A stretch of DNA of 64,000 nucleotides from the NCBI GenBank assembly GCA_036583965.1, contig JAZBQD010000030.1, positions 56,731,551 through 56,795,550 of the forward strand. Direction: 5' to 3'. A model generated the notes under the pieces. The model made no database searches. It was not told where the DNA came from and saw nothing but the letters and a program-made list of their open reading frames with translations. Position numbers and translations under genes: made by a program. This document shows positions 1 through 12,586 of this stretch, in pieces (positions within the stretch are counted from its first letter, which is position 1; each line of letters begins with the position of its first letter). This DNA is from Prunella strophiata (taxonomy: Eukaryota; Chordata; Aves; Passeriformes; Prunellidae).

Positions 1-68
1 TGAGAGATTTATCAGTGCTGGACATGGACAGCGCTAAATGAGATGGAGATTCCTAACCTTACTTCTGG

Positions 69-941
69 GGGGGAGGGGGAGGGAGGGGGGAGGGAGGAGG
101 GAGGGGAGGGAGGAGGGAGGGAGGGAGGGAGGGAGGAAGGGAGGAGGGAGGAGGGAGGAGGGAGGAGGGAGGAGGGAGGGAGGGAGGGAGGAGGGAGGGA
201 GGGAGGAGGGAGGGAGGGAGGGAGGGAGGGAGGGAGGGAGGGAGGAGGGAGGGAGGGAGGGAGGGAGGGAGGGAGGGAGGAGGGAGGGAGGGAGGAGGGA
301 GGGAGGGAGGAGGGAGGGAGGGAGGGAGGGAGGGAGGGAGGGAGGGAGGGAGGGAGGAGGGAGGGAGGGAGGGAGGGAGGGAGGGAGGGAGGGAGGGAGG
401 GAGGGAGGGAGGGAGGGAGGGAGGGAGGGAGGGAGGGAGGGAGGAGGGAGGGAGGGAGGAGGGAGGGAGGGAGGGAGGGAGGGAGGGAGGGAGGGAGGAG
501 GGAGGGAGGGAGGGAGGGAGGAGGGAGGGAGGGAGGGAGGGAGGGAGGGAGGGAGGGAGGGAGGGAGGGAGGGAGGGAGGGAGGGAGGGAGGGAGGGAGG
601 AGGGAGGGAGGGAGGAGGGAGGGAGGGAGGGAGGGAGGGAGGGAGGGAGGGAGGAGGGAGGGAGGGAGGAGGGAGGGAGGGAGGGAGGGAGGGAGGGAGG
701 GAGGGAGGGAGGGAGGGAGGGAGGGAGGGAGGGAGGGAGGAGGGAGGGAGGGAGGAGGGAGGGAGGGAGGGAGGGAGGGAGGGAGGGAGGGAGGGAGGGA
801 GGGAGGGAGGGAGGAGGGAGGGAGGGAGGAGGGAGGGAGGGAGGGAGGGAGGGAGGGAGGGAGGGAGGGAGGGAGGGAGGGAGGGAGGGAGGGAGGGAGG
901 GAGGGAGGAGGGAGGGAGGGAGGGAGGGAGGGAGGGAGGGA
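69..941 (+). repeat. (GGGA)n purine satellite with GGA interruptions
   Basis: About 870 bp consists only of G and A on this strand, built from GGGA units broken at intervals by a single GGA unit. Apparent open frames across it (Gly/Arg/Glu polymers) come from the repeat having no stop codon in some frames and are not genes. Every G-run of three or more is separated by one A or AGGA, so this strand is dense in potential G-quadruplex motifs. The purine/pyrimidine asymmetry is also suited to triplex (H-DNA) formation. Interruptions often come in pairs about 15 bp apart (near 452/468, 600/615, 653/669, 739/754, 812/828), which suggests expansion by duplication of longer blocks. Copy number in an assembly of such DNA is often unreliable. 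Confidence 0.97.
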
Positions 942-1168
942 GGAAGGAAGAAGGAAGGAAGGAAGGAAGGAAGGAAGGAAGGAAGGAAGGAAGGAAGGAA
1001 GGAAGGAAGGAAGGAAGGAAGGAAGGAAGGAAGGAAGGAAGGAAGGAAGGAAGGAAGGAAGGAAGGAAGGAAGGAAGGAAGGAAGGAAGGAAGGAAGGAA
1101 GGAAGGAAGGAAGGAAGGAAGGAAGGAAGGAAGGAAGGAAGGAAGGAAGGAAGGAAGGAAGGAAGGAA
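942..1168 (+). repeat. (GGAA)n microsatellite, 54 perfect units
   Basis: Directly continues the GGGA satellite. After one imperfect unit near 950-952 the tract from 953 to 1168 is 216 bp of uninterrupted GGAA, i.e. 54 copies. Purity over this length implies recent expansion and likely length polymorphism. GGAA is the core recognised by ETS-family transcription factors, and GGAA microsatellites can recruit such factors in other vertebrates. Any regulatory role here is inference only. Confidence 0.98.
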
Positions 1169-1345
1169 TTGTATTGAGGGCGGGATGTTGTCAGGAGGGG
1201 GAGGAGGTAGGAGGGAAGGGAGGGAGATGGAGTGGTTTCTGTCTCTTCATGGCTGTCTGTGTCTATTTTTGATTTGGTCCGAGGGAGGGGTTCTGTTGTC
1301 TTCGTCTTCTTTCTTCGCCTGTTATTCGTCCATGCCTCAGGACTT

Positions 1346-1462
1346 ACTTCCTTCTACTTCCTTCTTCCTTCCTTCCTTTTCCTTCCTTCCTCCTCTTCCT
1401 CCTTCCTTCCTTCCTTCCTTCCTCTCTCCCCCATTTTCTCTTTTCAGTTTTTTCCTTCCTTG
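1346..1462 (+). repeat. TTCC-rich pyrimidine tract
   Basis: About 117 bp of almost pure C/T with many CTTCC/TTCC units, interrupted by short TCC and CTC variants and by a few purines (TACTTCC near 1355, CAG near 1445). Its composition is the reverse complement of the GGAA microsatellite ending 178 bp upstream, so the two arms could pair. The short open frames over it (Ser/Phe/Leu/Pro-rich) are compositional. Confidence 0.9.
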
Positions 1463-4400
1463 CTGAGAATGACTAAGAAAAATGGAAATGTATGGGAGCC
1501 TAGATAAATGTCCAAAGCATCACACTGGGCCATTATGCTCCTTGAGTGCTCCGTTGTGTTGACACTCAGGCTCACATTGTCATTTACAATGCACCGAGGC
1601 ATTCAGCGGATCATATGATGATCTGAATCTCATGACTTACAGTCCATGTGTCAGCTGCTCCAGTCGATGGGGATTTTTTTAAAGCAGAATGTCAGCCAGT
1701 GAGGGATGTCAAAGTGTTTGAAAGACTATGTCATTGTTCCAGCCACATTAAACAAAAATGTTTTCAGAGTTTCTGTGGCTGCTCTGCTGTCACCAGTCAG
1801 CATCTACCTGTCTAGTGGCTTAGAACTTGAGGAAAGGCAAAACTGAGAGCACAAAGGAAGGCATTTCTAAAGATTGTGGGACTAACGTAATTACTCATGG
1901 CTGTTCAAAGGGGACAATTTTCCATTTTCAGGTCATGTTTTACTATTGTTTGAGGGTTTTTCCTTTCCTAAAAGATTACAGGGAAATATATGTTCAGAAA
2001 CAGAAATATATGCATTGAGTATTCATATTCAAAACCACCTGGGAAAACAGTTTCAGCAATTTCCCATTAATGCACTTCTAAGTATTGAGAAACTTGTATT
2101 TGTGACTTTTGCATCAGAAGTATCATTATTTTACTCAGCATCCCTTCTACAATTTTAAAATCCCACTTTTGCATCCCCTTTTTACCGATGATTGTTTCAT
2201 GCTGTCCAGAAAGTCTTCAAGCTGTTTTAAATTGATTTGCAAATGCAACTGATTGCTCAGACTAGCTCTTTATACTGTATGTTATGCTAAAATACTGGGT
2301 TTTGGGCAAAGATGAAGCATACTGTATAGATATATGCATCAAATTGAGAATTTATTTTTAGTATAAAAAACTAACAGTTTAACACTGCAGTTCAAGAATC
2401 ATATTTCATCCTAATTTTACAGAAGAAGACAAAAGAAATGATAATGGAGCTATAGTACTTGTATGGAGAAAGAAATTTCAATAGTATTAATAATGCAATT
2501 GAAATTGTAATACATTTCTTAATTTATGTTCCTTTTTCAGGTGTTATGCTTTCCCTTCCACAACTTTTTGGGATCTTATACTACTGAATACCGAAAATAG
2601 TTTCTTAAAATAGCTTTGGACTGCTAGAGAGGGAAACAACACAGCTTTCAGGTTGGTTTTGCTCTGTCAGGGATGTGATGTTAGTGGCTTCACCATTCTA
2701 GAATCCACTTGGAATAATTTTTATTTGTTTCTTGGAATCATGTTTATATGCTTTTTATGCTTTAAAACTTTTACTCTGTTTTCACTGATCATCAGTTCTG
2801 TGTTACACCCAAATTGACTGTATATTGTGGCTTACCCCTAAACCAGTTTTGCCCAGATCCAGCTCTGCATTGCTGCAACTGGTCATGGATGAGTTAAGTC
2901 ATGAGGGGTTTTTAGCTGTGGGTTTGCTGGTGACAGCCTTTTCCCATGCCTGATCAATGCAAGAACCTCTGCATTGGTCCTTGAAGACTTGCTATCATAC
3001 CAGGACTGCATTTCTCCACTTTATTCTGTTAGGGCCAAAAATCTCTCCTTACTCTCCAGAGAGTAACTTCTCTCTGCTTCAACCTATATTACAAGGAAAT
3101 GTAGCCATAGACAAGCAAATCAGCCATGGACATCTGGGTAGTTAAAGGAATTGTGGCCATGATTAACCAGGAGAAACAATGCTGTGGGAAGGTCAAGAAA
3201 AGCTCAAGCAGAGCTGATTTGGAAAGCCATGCCCCTGCAAACCAAGTAAACTGAGAAAACCTGTGGCCTCGTGCTAGCAATGGCAATGCCACATTACAGG
3301 AAATAAATACTGCATGTGTCAGACACACCACAGCGTAGGGAGAGGAGGCCAGGCCTTGTTTTAGAAATACAAACTGGGCAGTGCAGCAGCATCAAGCAGG
3401 GTTAATTTTTCACTTGTTTCAGCTTCCCCTGTGTGATGTTGCTGAGGTCACTGATGGGGAATTTGCTCCAGTTAGTGCAAGGATCAAAATACCAGGTGCA
3501 AATATTTTACAATTCTGCATGTGCTGAAATTCTTACTACCAAAGTGTGTAATGAAATATTTTGTGATAAAAACAAAATATAAATGATATAAATGGTTCTA
3601 AAATATTTTTATTTCTGTTCTTAATGAAAAGCAGTGCTTCAAAGTCTGGTACATTGTACCATGGCTGTGATCTGATTGAAGAAGCCTCAGTTCTGGTCAT
3701 TTCATACAGCATAATGATGCCAATTTTTTCAGACCAGCAGAACCCATCTGCTGGCATTTAAACTATGGAGGAGTTGTTTTTTTTCTAAAATAAAATGAAA
3801 AATTACTTCTTTTTTGACATTAATTATGAGAATTATGTTGGCTCTTTCTGTCATTTTCTTTTTCTTTTCTGAGTTCAGCAAAATACACAAGATACAATAA
3901 ATAATAAAATAACCTGTGCATTGGAGGATGGCCTTGTGCATCCATGGTTTCTGATGAAAAATTTGTGGCATTTTTTATTTCTGCATAGCATATTAATTCA
4001 TCTTGATCCCTGATGAGATTCTACATAGCATAAAAACATCCATCTTAAATAAGGTGTTTATTGAAATACCTCATGTATTCTATCTAGTTGTTGTTATGTT
4101 TTATCAGTTATGAATGAGCTCCCCAAGGATGTAAACATATGACTGGAACTAATTTGATCCACTAAAAATTAATATTCCTTACTTTAGACCCTTTCTATCT
4201 CTGAATAAATATGTTATTACTGATAAAGGTGACATGAACTGAGATTACCTTTTTCTCAACATTAAAAAAACCTATACCATTTAAATATAAATACTTTAGT
4301 CACAGCCTCATTTTGTGGGTTTTTTTAATTATTTTCTTTTTTAGATTTTATTTTCATGCTTGTTAAAATTGCAAAATAATAGAAAATTGCAAATTGAATA

Positions 4401-7400
4401 TTATTCTTAAGCCTGGCAGAGGTGAATCTGCTGAAACTGAGTCTGAAATGACAAGCACATCAGTCACTGACACAAACCAGCTGCCAGGTCTCTTTTATAT
4501 GCAAGTCATTCAGTGAGATATCAAAACGTGGAAAATATAATACTCCTACCAACATTTCTTGTTGAATTAATGCCCAGGTGAGTTCTTCTGAAATGCTGTA
4601 GTTGTATCCTTAGAAAAAAAACAAGGAGCAGTAAAGCATCATACTTATTAGGACCCAATTTGCCACAGCAGCAGTCAAGTGCTTCAGCCTTTCCCAGATG
4701 CAATGGCGAGGGAGGACTGGGGATTGGGAAACTTAGATTAAATTCATAGTGTGCTGCGCATTTAGAATTCAATATTGACAGCTCTAATTACACACACCTT
4801 TCCATCACAAGTTCATAAACTAAGAAGAAAACACTAGAAACAACAGTATCAACTTCTCATGAAAATAAAAATATAAGTGCAGAGCCAAGCACTCCAGAGC
4901 TTCTGATCTTTCACCTTTCTTTCTGGCAAATCCCCACGTGTTTTTCCCTGTGCTTTTTATTTTAATTTTTATTTTTCAAATAGGAAGAAGGAAAAAAAAA
5001 AAAAAAAAGCTGTCTAGGTATTAAGCCTTCATTCAAAATATAACCTTAAAATACTACAGCCAGAGTGTAGGGAGTGATGTGTTAGGATATTTGCCTTCCA
5101 GCAGCTTTTTAAAATCAAGAAATCTCAGCTACTCTTCAGGTTTCTTTCAACGCTGATGAAGAGAAATAAGGACCTGGAGAAGGCAAATATTTTAGAATAG
5201 GTTGGACTGTTTCATGGAAATAATTAATTATCTGTCAGCAAAAGAGAGAGCTTGGATAACTAAATGATGGTTGAGATGAACCCTACTCTTTCAGAATACA
5301 CCACTAAACACATAAGAAGTCCTGTCTGACATTAGGCATACTTATGTCCTCTGTCCAACTGCATGTGTCAGCCATAGTCCAAATGCAGCACTTTACAGCT
5401 TTGGAACAGATGTTACAGTCAGTTAATTTTAAATATGATTTCCACCAGAAGCTGATTGAAGTAATTCATCAGTATATCCCAACTCAAGTAAGTGAGAACT
5501 CACTCAGTCAAGTTACAATTCACAAGTCACATATAATGAGAGATGTTTTTGGTTTTGTTTTTAATAGGATTTGTTCGCAGTAAGAATAACTTATTAATTG
5601 TTCCAGCAAACAGTTTTTGTGAGTGATTACATGTAAGTAATTCTAAATCCCTCACTAGTGTGGGAACAGTTGTCTGCTTTTCTTCTCTGAGTCTAGTTCT
5701 GTATATTTAGTAAAATTAGTTGAATTTTGAACCCTTACAAAGTATGGCTGTATCTTTTTTTTTTTTTTTTTTTTTTTTTTAGCACCATGTCTCCAGGGAA
5801 ATTAAAGTTCTTTGAGTTAGGCTATGAATTAACTACTGCAAAATCTTGGTTTAGATCTAGTATCAATTAGAGGGTGTGTAATCCACATGAGCTATATGGT
5901 TGCAGCCAGTCCTTATATAGTAAATTTTCTGAGATATGGAAGTGTGCCAGGAGGTTTAACGAAAGGGTCACTGGTGCCCAAATAAGATGAAGATATGCCT
6001 AGCTCAGGAAGAATTAGGGCAAAGTGAGCACAGTCAGTAAATAATTCCTTGTCTTATTTCCCATTTTATAACCATTTATTCAAAAGTTCATAAAATATGG
6101 AGGTATTGTAAAACTGCTTATGGATGAACTCTCCAGTAATTTAAATTTCAAATAATTTGGCCATGTGAGTATTAGTGGAACACAAACTTGTGTGTGTTCA
6201 TGGAAACTGATGCATTTTCCTTGTTCATTTTTCGATATTACTTCTCTAGTGCACTGAGTCAGATTTGTTTAGTAACATAAATGTCTTAAAGAGAAAATAA
6301 GAATCAATCTTTATTTGCATGTAAATCTGTATTTTATCTATGGATATGGCATGAAATGTATTTGACATTTTTGTCTTGATAGAAGCAATAGACTATAGAA
6401 CTTCGCAAGCTAGCAGAAGTTTCTACATTCAAAGTGTTCAAGACTTTGCTATATCTTTATACCTTTAAAGGATAAAAATAATCCTTTTATCAGCATTATG
6501 AATATTTTAATATGCATATGATTCTGTTCCTCACAGCTAGTTACAGAGTTCAGTTGTTGCCATGCAGACTGCTGTAAAAATTACTGTATGTCCTACTAAA
6601 AATTTCCTTTTGTTTCATTCCAGATATTATTCATTATAAAGCAAATTTTCTCGATAGGTCCATTAATGTTCTGACATGCTGAAGACCCTTCTGTTAAAAC
6701 ATTCTGATACTTGGACAAAAGATGCTTTTGTTTTTTTTTTTTTTAAACAAGATGAAGCATCACACATCCAGCAGAATTCCATATTTTGTTTATCTGACAA
6801 TCTTTCTGTTTCCTAACAGGCACAAAGAAGCTCTCTGTAAGTTCTGGCCATTTACAAATTCTCTGAAAATTCTGCACACTGTCTGGAGACAGGTTGTTGA
6901 CAGAATGATGTCCTCGGTTTTCTATGTAGACACATATATGTCTAGTCCATTGTGTTGTTTGCTTTAGTCAGTAAATTTTTCCATAACACTGAAGTACCAG
7001 TTAGTACTTTCCAGATGAAAGCAATAGATGTCATTTTCTCCAAAGTCAGTGAATGTAGCAGGTCTAAAAACCCATTTAATTTCTTTAATCCATGTGTAAT
7101 AATAAAAGTACCTAAATATTATACAGAAAGCCTAACTAGGTTACTCCTTTCATGTCCATCCAGAGCTATGAGGAAAATGAGCAATTGCCAGTCTGGTTTA
7201 AGTGAACATGTTGGCTGCATTGTATGGAGCCATTCTCTGTCTGGATGCTTCTAACTCCAAAGCAAGTATCATGCTCATAGTTTGGTATTTCTTTTTAGAA
7301 AGCATTGTTAGGAAGATGTCATTTGAGTGGATTTGTAAAAGCTTTTTAAAGTACCCATTTATCCATTTACTAAAATAGAAAATGCCAAACAGAACTGCAA

Positions 7401-7424
7401 GTTTGTGCAATGCAATCAAAGAAC
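1463..7424. other. Unrecognised AT-rich DNA, no gene seen
   Basis: About 6 kb with no recognisable repeat family, exon or RNA gene. It contains homopolymer runs: A17 at 4992-5008 and T26 at 5755-5780. Open frames in all six frames are short (about 100 codons or fewer), without domain signatures or codon bias, as expected by chance. Confidence 0.6.
5755..5780 (+). repeat. T26 homopolymer
   Basis: Uninterrupted run of 26 T. It could be the antisense view of an old retroposon poly(A) tail, but no recognisable element adjoins it. Confidence 0.9.
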
Positions 7425-7489
7425 GCTTTTTTCTAATATTTACATGGAGGCTTTTTTTCTATTATTTACATGGAGGCTTTTTTTCTATG
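7425..7489 (+). repeat. 26-bp tandem duplication (about 2.5 copies)
   Basis: A 26-bp unit beginning ATTTACATGGAGGC and ending in a T-run plus CTATT occurs at 7438-7463 and 7464-7489 with a single final-base difference. A partial copy (the T-run plus CTAAT) lies just upstream from about 7425. The near identity indicates a recent slippage or duplication event. Confidence 0.9.
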
Positions 7490-8591
7490 TCATTTGACTT
7501 TTAAAGAAGTTAGCTTAAGTGTGGGCAAGTCCCTGATTCAAAACTGCAGTAGCTTTGTATTTATCCCCAGGTTAGATTTTGTTTCAAATCTTCATATAGT
7601 TTGTATGTGCTCTTAAAATTACATCAGCAGTGTCTCTAAAAAACATTTCTCCTTTTAAATATGCAAAATTTATCAGCGATTAGTAAACATCTGTTACCAA
7701 GTGTGTTGTAGAATATCATCTCTACATCATGATAGGAGGATTGCATTTAATCTGTTCTAACAGCTCAAAAGATTAAAGATATAAGTACTTTAAGAAAACT
7801 TAGTTTTCTTGTTTACAATTTTTTCATCATGTAAAAGAGTTTCAAATTTTCAAATATCTACATTGATACATATTATTATGTTGACAAATTCCATCTGACG
7901 ATTTCTCTAATCTTTCAGTTACAGTGAAATGATGCTTTTACTCTCTGTACAAGAATTTAGATGAGGTGAGAGAATACTCTTGGTCCTGTATTAGCAATAA
8001 CTGATGGAGTGTTTTTTCCAGGTCACAGAATACCCCCACCACCATGACAACATTACCAAAGTTGTTACATTTTGTTAGAACTGTTTTTTTCTGGGGTAAA
8101 TGCACAGACAGGTCTAAAAACTGTCTTCAAAAGCTCTCTGTGAAGTAGAATACCTCAAGAAGAATGCAGGAGTGGATAAATCAATTCACACAGGTTGTTC
8201 TAGTGATAAACCCAGTAGTTATGAAAAGATTACTGAAATAGTTGTTTAACTGTGAGCCTGTTTCCCACAATCATAGCCTTTCAAGTTTTGAAGTGAACCA
8301 TATGTTGATAAATACTCAGATACTCAGATGCTGCAGCAGAACTACCATGCCAGCTGTATCTAGTTTAATTTTGCTCCAGTGAGAAACTTAGGTGTCCCAA
8401 GTCAACTAAGTATTTAATCACAGTCTTATGTCTTCTTCCAGCATTTTGTTGAATTTAAGCACTGAATTCAAAACTTCTCTTGCCACATACACTCCCCTGA
8501 GACCCTAATGAAGTTAGAGGTCTGTAGATTTCTCAGGAGTAGACTGTAACACCCTTGCCTCAATCTTTCTGAAAGAACTGCTGTTGCATAT
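7490..8591. other. Unrecognised AT-rich DNA
   Basis: About 1.1 kb with no recognisable gene or repeat. Only short chance frames are present. Confidence 0.55.
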
Positions 8592-9172
8592 TGTTGTACT
8601 TTTGACCAACCAGCAACTCATCTCCACAGTTACTTACTCACTCCCAAGAGTGCAATAAGGGAGAGGACTGAAAAAGTAAAAGTGAGAAAACACATGGGTT
8701 GAGATAAAGACAGTTTAAGAAGTAAAGAAGTCACCAGCAAAGTAAAACAAGGAATTCACCACTTCCCATGGGCAGGTTGGTGTTCAGCCGGCCCCAGGAT
8801 AGCAGGGCTCCCTCACATGTTAACAGTGACTTGGGAAGACAAATGTCATCATTCAAATATTCCCCTCTTCCTCCTTCTTCCCCCCAGCTCTATGTGCTGA
8901 GCAGGATGCTATACAGTACAGGATATTCCTTTGGCCAGTTGGGGTCAGCTGTCCAGGCTGCATCCCCTCCCAGCTGCTTGTGCACCCCTCAACCCACTCT
9001 CTGTTGGGGTGGGGTGAGAGGCAGAAAAGGCCTTGACTTGGTGCAAGCATTGGTGAGCAGTAACAAAAACATCCTAGTGGTATCAGCTGTGCTTCCAGCA
9101 CAAATCTAAAACACAGCCACATACCAGCTACTGTCAAGAAAATTAACTCTTATTCCAGCCATAGCAAGCACA
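8592..9172 (-). mobile_element. ERV LTR, minus strand (probable solo LTR)
   Basis: This 581-bp block matches, from memory, a common bird endogenous-retrovirus LTR. On the plus strand it begins TGTTGTACTTTTGACC and ends in ...AGCAAGCACA, so it has TG...CA ends. Landmarks are the GAGATAAAGACAGTTTAA segment near 8700, the CACTTCCCATGGGCAGG segment near 8760 and the CCAGTTGGGGTCAGCTGTCC segment near 8934. In the sense orientation (minus strand) the degenerate TATA-like site would lie around 8885, where the plus strand reads CTCTATGTGCTGAG. Short frames on both strands here are not genes. No gag/pol-like sequence flanks it, so it is probably a solo LTR. I could not see a matching target duplication at these ends. 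Confidence 0.8.
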
Positions 9173-12043
9173 AAACCCCTTATAGCCATGGGATGTTCCA
9201 CTGAGAGATGCCCAAATTATCTATTTTTCTGTGCACAGGTTTCATCCATGCATGGAATCTAGCATCACTTCATTTGGATGAAAGTTGTTACTCCTGGAAA
9301 TTCCTGTCAAATGCATTTTGAGATAAATTTTATGATCTACTAAATGTGTGATGATTTTTTTTTCATGCTTTTAGATGCTGTGAGTTTACTTCCTTCAACT
9401 CCATATATATTACTCTTACAGTTTGAGAGTGTGTGCGTTGGTCCACAAATGCAATTACAGTTATGACTGCTTTCCTAATCATGTTAAATTCAAATTTCTT
9501 TCAGTTACTCAAGTAGCATCCCCCACTTTCCTTGAGGTTAAATACATTTAATTGTGTGGATTTTGATGAAATAATTTACCCTCACTAATCTCTTTAACGA
9601 CGTGTGAAGTACATTTATTTTTTTCGTACGACAGTAATGAACAGAGGTTGGTTCACTTTGGCTTCACCCATAATGTCTTTCTAATGCATACCACTCAGCT
9701 CACTCAATCTCTGTGAGAAGAGGTGTTGGCTGAATCATTATTTTTTTTACGGGTTACAGGTCTTTAGAGAACTTACCCCATTTACTTTCCAATGGAACTA
9801 GCTGATTCACTTGTGCAAAAAAAAAAATCCAGGAAATAGTATCCAATGTTGAGGGGCAAATGGACAATGGCTGGATGAAAAAGATGGACTACATACTTTT
9901 TTGGTGAAACTGTGCTTTTGAACACTTCAGAATCCTCATTCCAATATTTTGGTGTTATTTTTTATTTAAGTAGCTTAGAATGTAATCTGAGTGCATTTAG
10001 GTTGTGTGGCTATCTGCCTACCTTCTTTGGAGTATTGAAACACCTTGATATTCCCAGAGCATGTCCATTAGATAAGGCTTTACATTAAAGACAGGCGGAA
10101 TATAACAAAGTATGTGTATTAATTTTCAAACTAAGTAATGGCAAGGAAATAATCTGACATTTGAAGAACTCAAATAAAACCTTATTTCCATTTGATAGAT
10201 AACTAAGCAAAACAGAGTAAATTTAGCACAAAACAGATTGAAAACCACTTATCTCAGATTATCCCAATAACTTGGGATCAGAAGAAACTAAAATTTTAGG
10301 GTTTGGTCCGCATAAAATGATTTACAGATATGTAAATATGGCTTTTAAGTCTTCTCAACTGAAATTTTCATATCATATTTTTAGTCAGCAAAGTGAGATA
10401 TACTAGAGAAGAAATTGTATCAGTATCTGTCTTGTATTTCAGGACAAAGTGATTTTATGTCTTAGCTACCTAATTTAAGTGTAAGATTTATATCTGAGAA
10501 GGATGGAACAGAGATAAACAGTTCTCTCAAAGTTAAGGCATCACCTGTCTTCAAATACCAGGATTTAAGAGCCAGACCCTGAGACTTTTGGTGTGAATAA
10601 GTTGACAGTTATCTGTTCATCATCAAAATTTCTACATGTTTTATAATTTGATTATGAATTTTTTACCTGAAAGTTTGATGTTAAAACCTTTTTTTTTTGT
10701 CTTTTAGTTATGCCAATGTGTTCAATAAGACTACTATAGTGGCAATAGCTAAATTCAAGTCTTCTCTTTGAGGTCTCTGTCTCAATAATTTTGTATATTT
10801 TCCCTGCTCTGTATGCTTCTTTCTCTGTAATAGAGCTAGCAAATGCATCTGTGGGAGCTACAATTTCAAGAATTTATTTCTCTTCTGGTATCTTTTCTGT
10901 ATGTGTTCTTCAAAGAAAATAGTAAGTTGTTGACCTTCTTATGTTTGTGCATACAGAAAGCACAAGAATAGTAACAAAAACTCTGTGGTCTGTTTGGATT
11001 GTAACAATGAAGGTTATTTCCCTGGCTTGTAAAATATCAGTCATATCTGCATATTTTTACTGGTGTCTTACACCTGCTAACTAAATTTCATTTTGAAATC
11101 ATCATGTTAAGATAACAATCACAGTCAAGAATTGCATCCTTATTCAATTTTAATTATTTGATGTTCAGAAGCAGATTTGGCTCTTTCATTCCCCTTTACT
11201 GAAATACTGAAATTCAAACTCTATAGATCTGTGCAGCTAAAAAAAATAAAAATCCATCTTTTTTTGTGTCCACAAGTAAATATAAAAAAATTATAACACA
11301 TATACCCATGTTCATGCAGACATAGATTTATCTGGCTTAGTTTCAACCTAATTTGCTTTCTCCTTCATTTTGAAAATGTCATAACCTTCTCTTATTAACC
11401 TACCATGAGCCCTTTTCCTCTGGTACATGTTCTTTTCTTGAGGTCAGAACAGGTCATGCATTTCCCTCAAAAGATATGGCTATCAAAGCACCAATCAGCC
11501 AACAGATACATGTTGCAGCTGTGGAGCAACTCCAGGGTGTCACTGTCATAATCCACTGGTGAAGGTCACCAGCACCATGACTTGCCTTGTACCAGGATCA
11601 GTGTCCCTGAGTACTCCATTAGCAGTCACGGAGTCTGCCTTTCTCAGTCCCTGGCATTGCACCTAATAGCAATAATTAGCTATGCTCTCAGAAATTCCCT
11701 TTGCATGCCTTTACTTTGAATGTTCAGGTTGAGAAGTAGCAATACATTTTTCTGTTGATATTTAACAGTAAAAAATAGTTTGTCTGAAATAAGCAGTACA
11801 AGATTCTTCAACTTCTCACTAAAGGTCATTTTGACCAATTACATTACAAAAGGAAGGTGAAAAAAGAATGAAGTAATACTTATTGTAAATCCTAATTGTG
11901 GTTCATCACAAACTGGGTTTCATCCGTGAATGTTATTTTGCTTTCTTACTTGTAGGAATGGGTTTATATGTTGAATTGTGCAATTTCTTTATAAAATATC
12001 CAGATGTAAATGGGAATAAAGGTAGTGATTTTTAGGAACATGG
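9173..12043. other. Unrecognised AT-rich DNA
   Basis: About 2.9 kb without recognisable repeats or exons. Confidence 0.55.
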
Positions 12044-12586
12044 AACCATAGAAAGGCTTGGGTTGGAAATGACATTGAACTGAATAGAGTTCCAGCTTCC
12101 CCTGACATGGACAGAGATGCCAGCCACTGGACCAGGTTTCTCAGGTCACCCTCTAACATGGTCTTGAACGCTTCTAGGGATGGAGCATCCACAGCTTCTC
12201 TGGGTAACAAGTTCCAGTCCCTCACCACCCTCTGAGTAAAGAATTTCTCTTTGTCATCTAGTCTAAATCTCCTCTTTTATTTAAAAATTGTTTCTGTCTT
12301 GACCTATGAATATGACTCCATGCAATAAAGTCAGTCTTGCACTTTATTATAAGACCCCTTTAGGTACTGGAAGGACACAATAAGGTCTTCCCAGAGCCTT
12401 CTCTTCTCTGGGTTGAACAACCCCAGTTTCTCAGCCTGTTTTCATGGAGAGGTACTCTACCCCTCACATCATCTTTGTGGCTTCCTCTGGACCTGCTCCA
12501 ACATGTCAGTGTCCTTTCTTGTGCTGAGGACCCCAGAGATGGATGCAGCATTCCAGTTGGGGTTTGAGGAGAGCAGTGCAGAGATG
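12044..12586 (-). mobile_element. CR1 LINE 3' fragment (minus strand)
   Basis: On the plus strand this is the antisense of a CR1 3' end. It opens with the degenerate ACCATAGAAAGGCTTGGGTT and runs through the conserved C-terminal part of the ORF2 protein. Reading the minus strand gives WNLLPREAVDAPSLEAF near 12150-12228, a hallmark of the CR1 reverse-transcriptase C-terminal region (family form WNRLPREVVDAPSLEVF). Upstream CR1 coding sequence continues to about 12586 (GGACCCCAGAGATGGATGCA near 12528). Frameshifts break the frame between these segments, so it is a dead, 5'-truncated copy, as most CR1 insertions are. Divergence suggests it is old. Confidence 0.92.

Noticed and set aside
38..1272. 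Long Gly/Arg/Glu-rich open frames at the window start (379 and 409 codons)
   Set aside because: They are translations of the GGGA/GGAA satellite, which has no stop codons in these frames. There is no non-repetitive protein sequence and no gene-like context.
8768..9137. Frames of 94-113 codons on both strands
   Set aside because: Both lie within the ERV LTR at 8592-9172 and are not retroviral coding regions.
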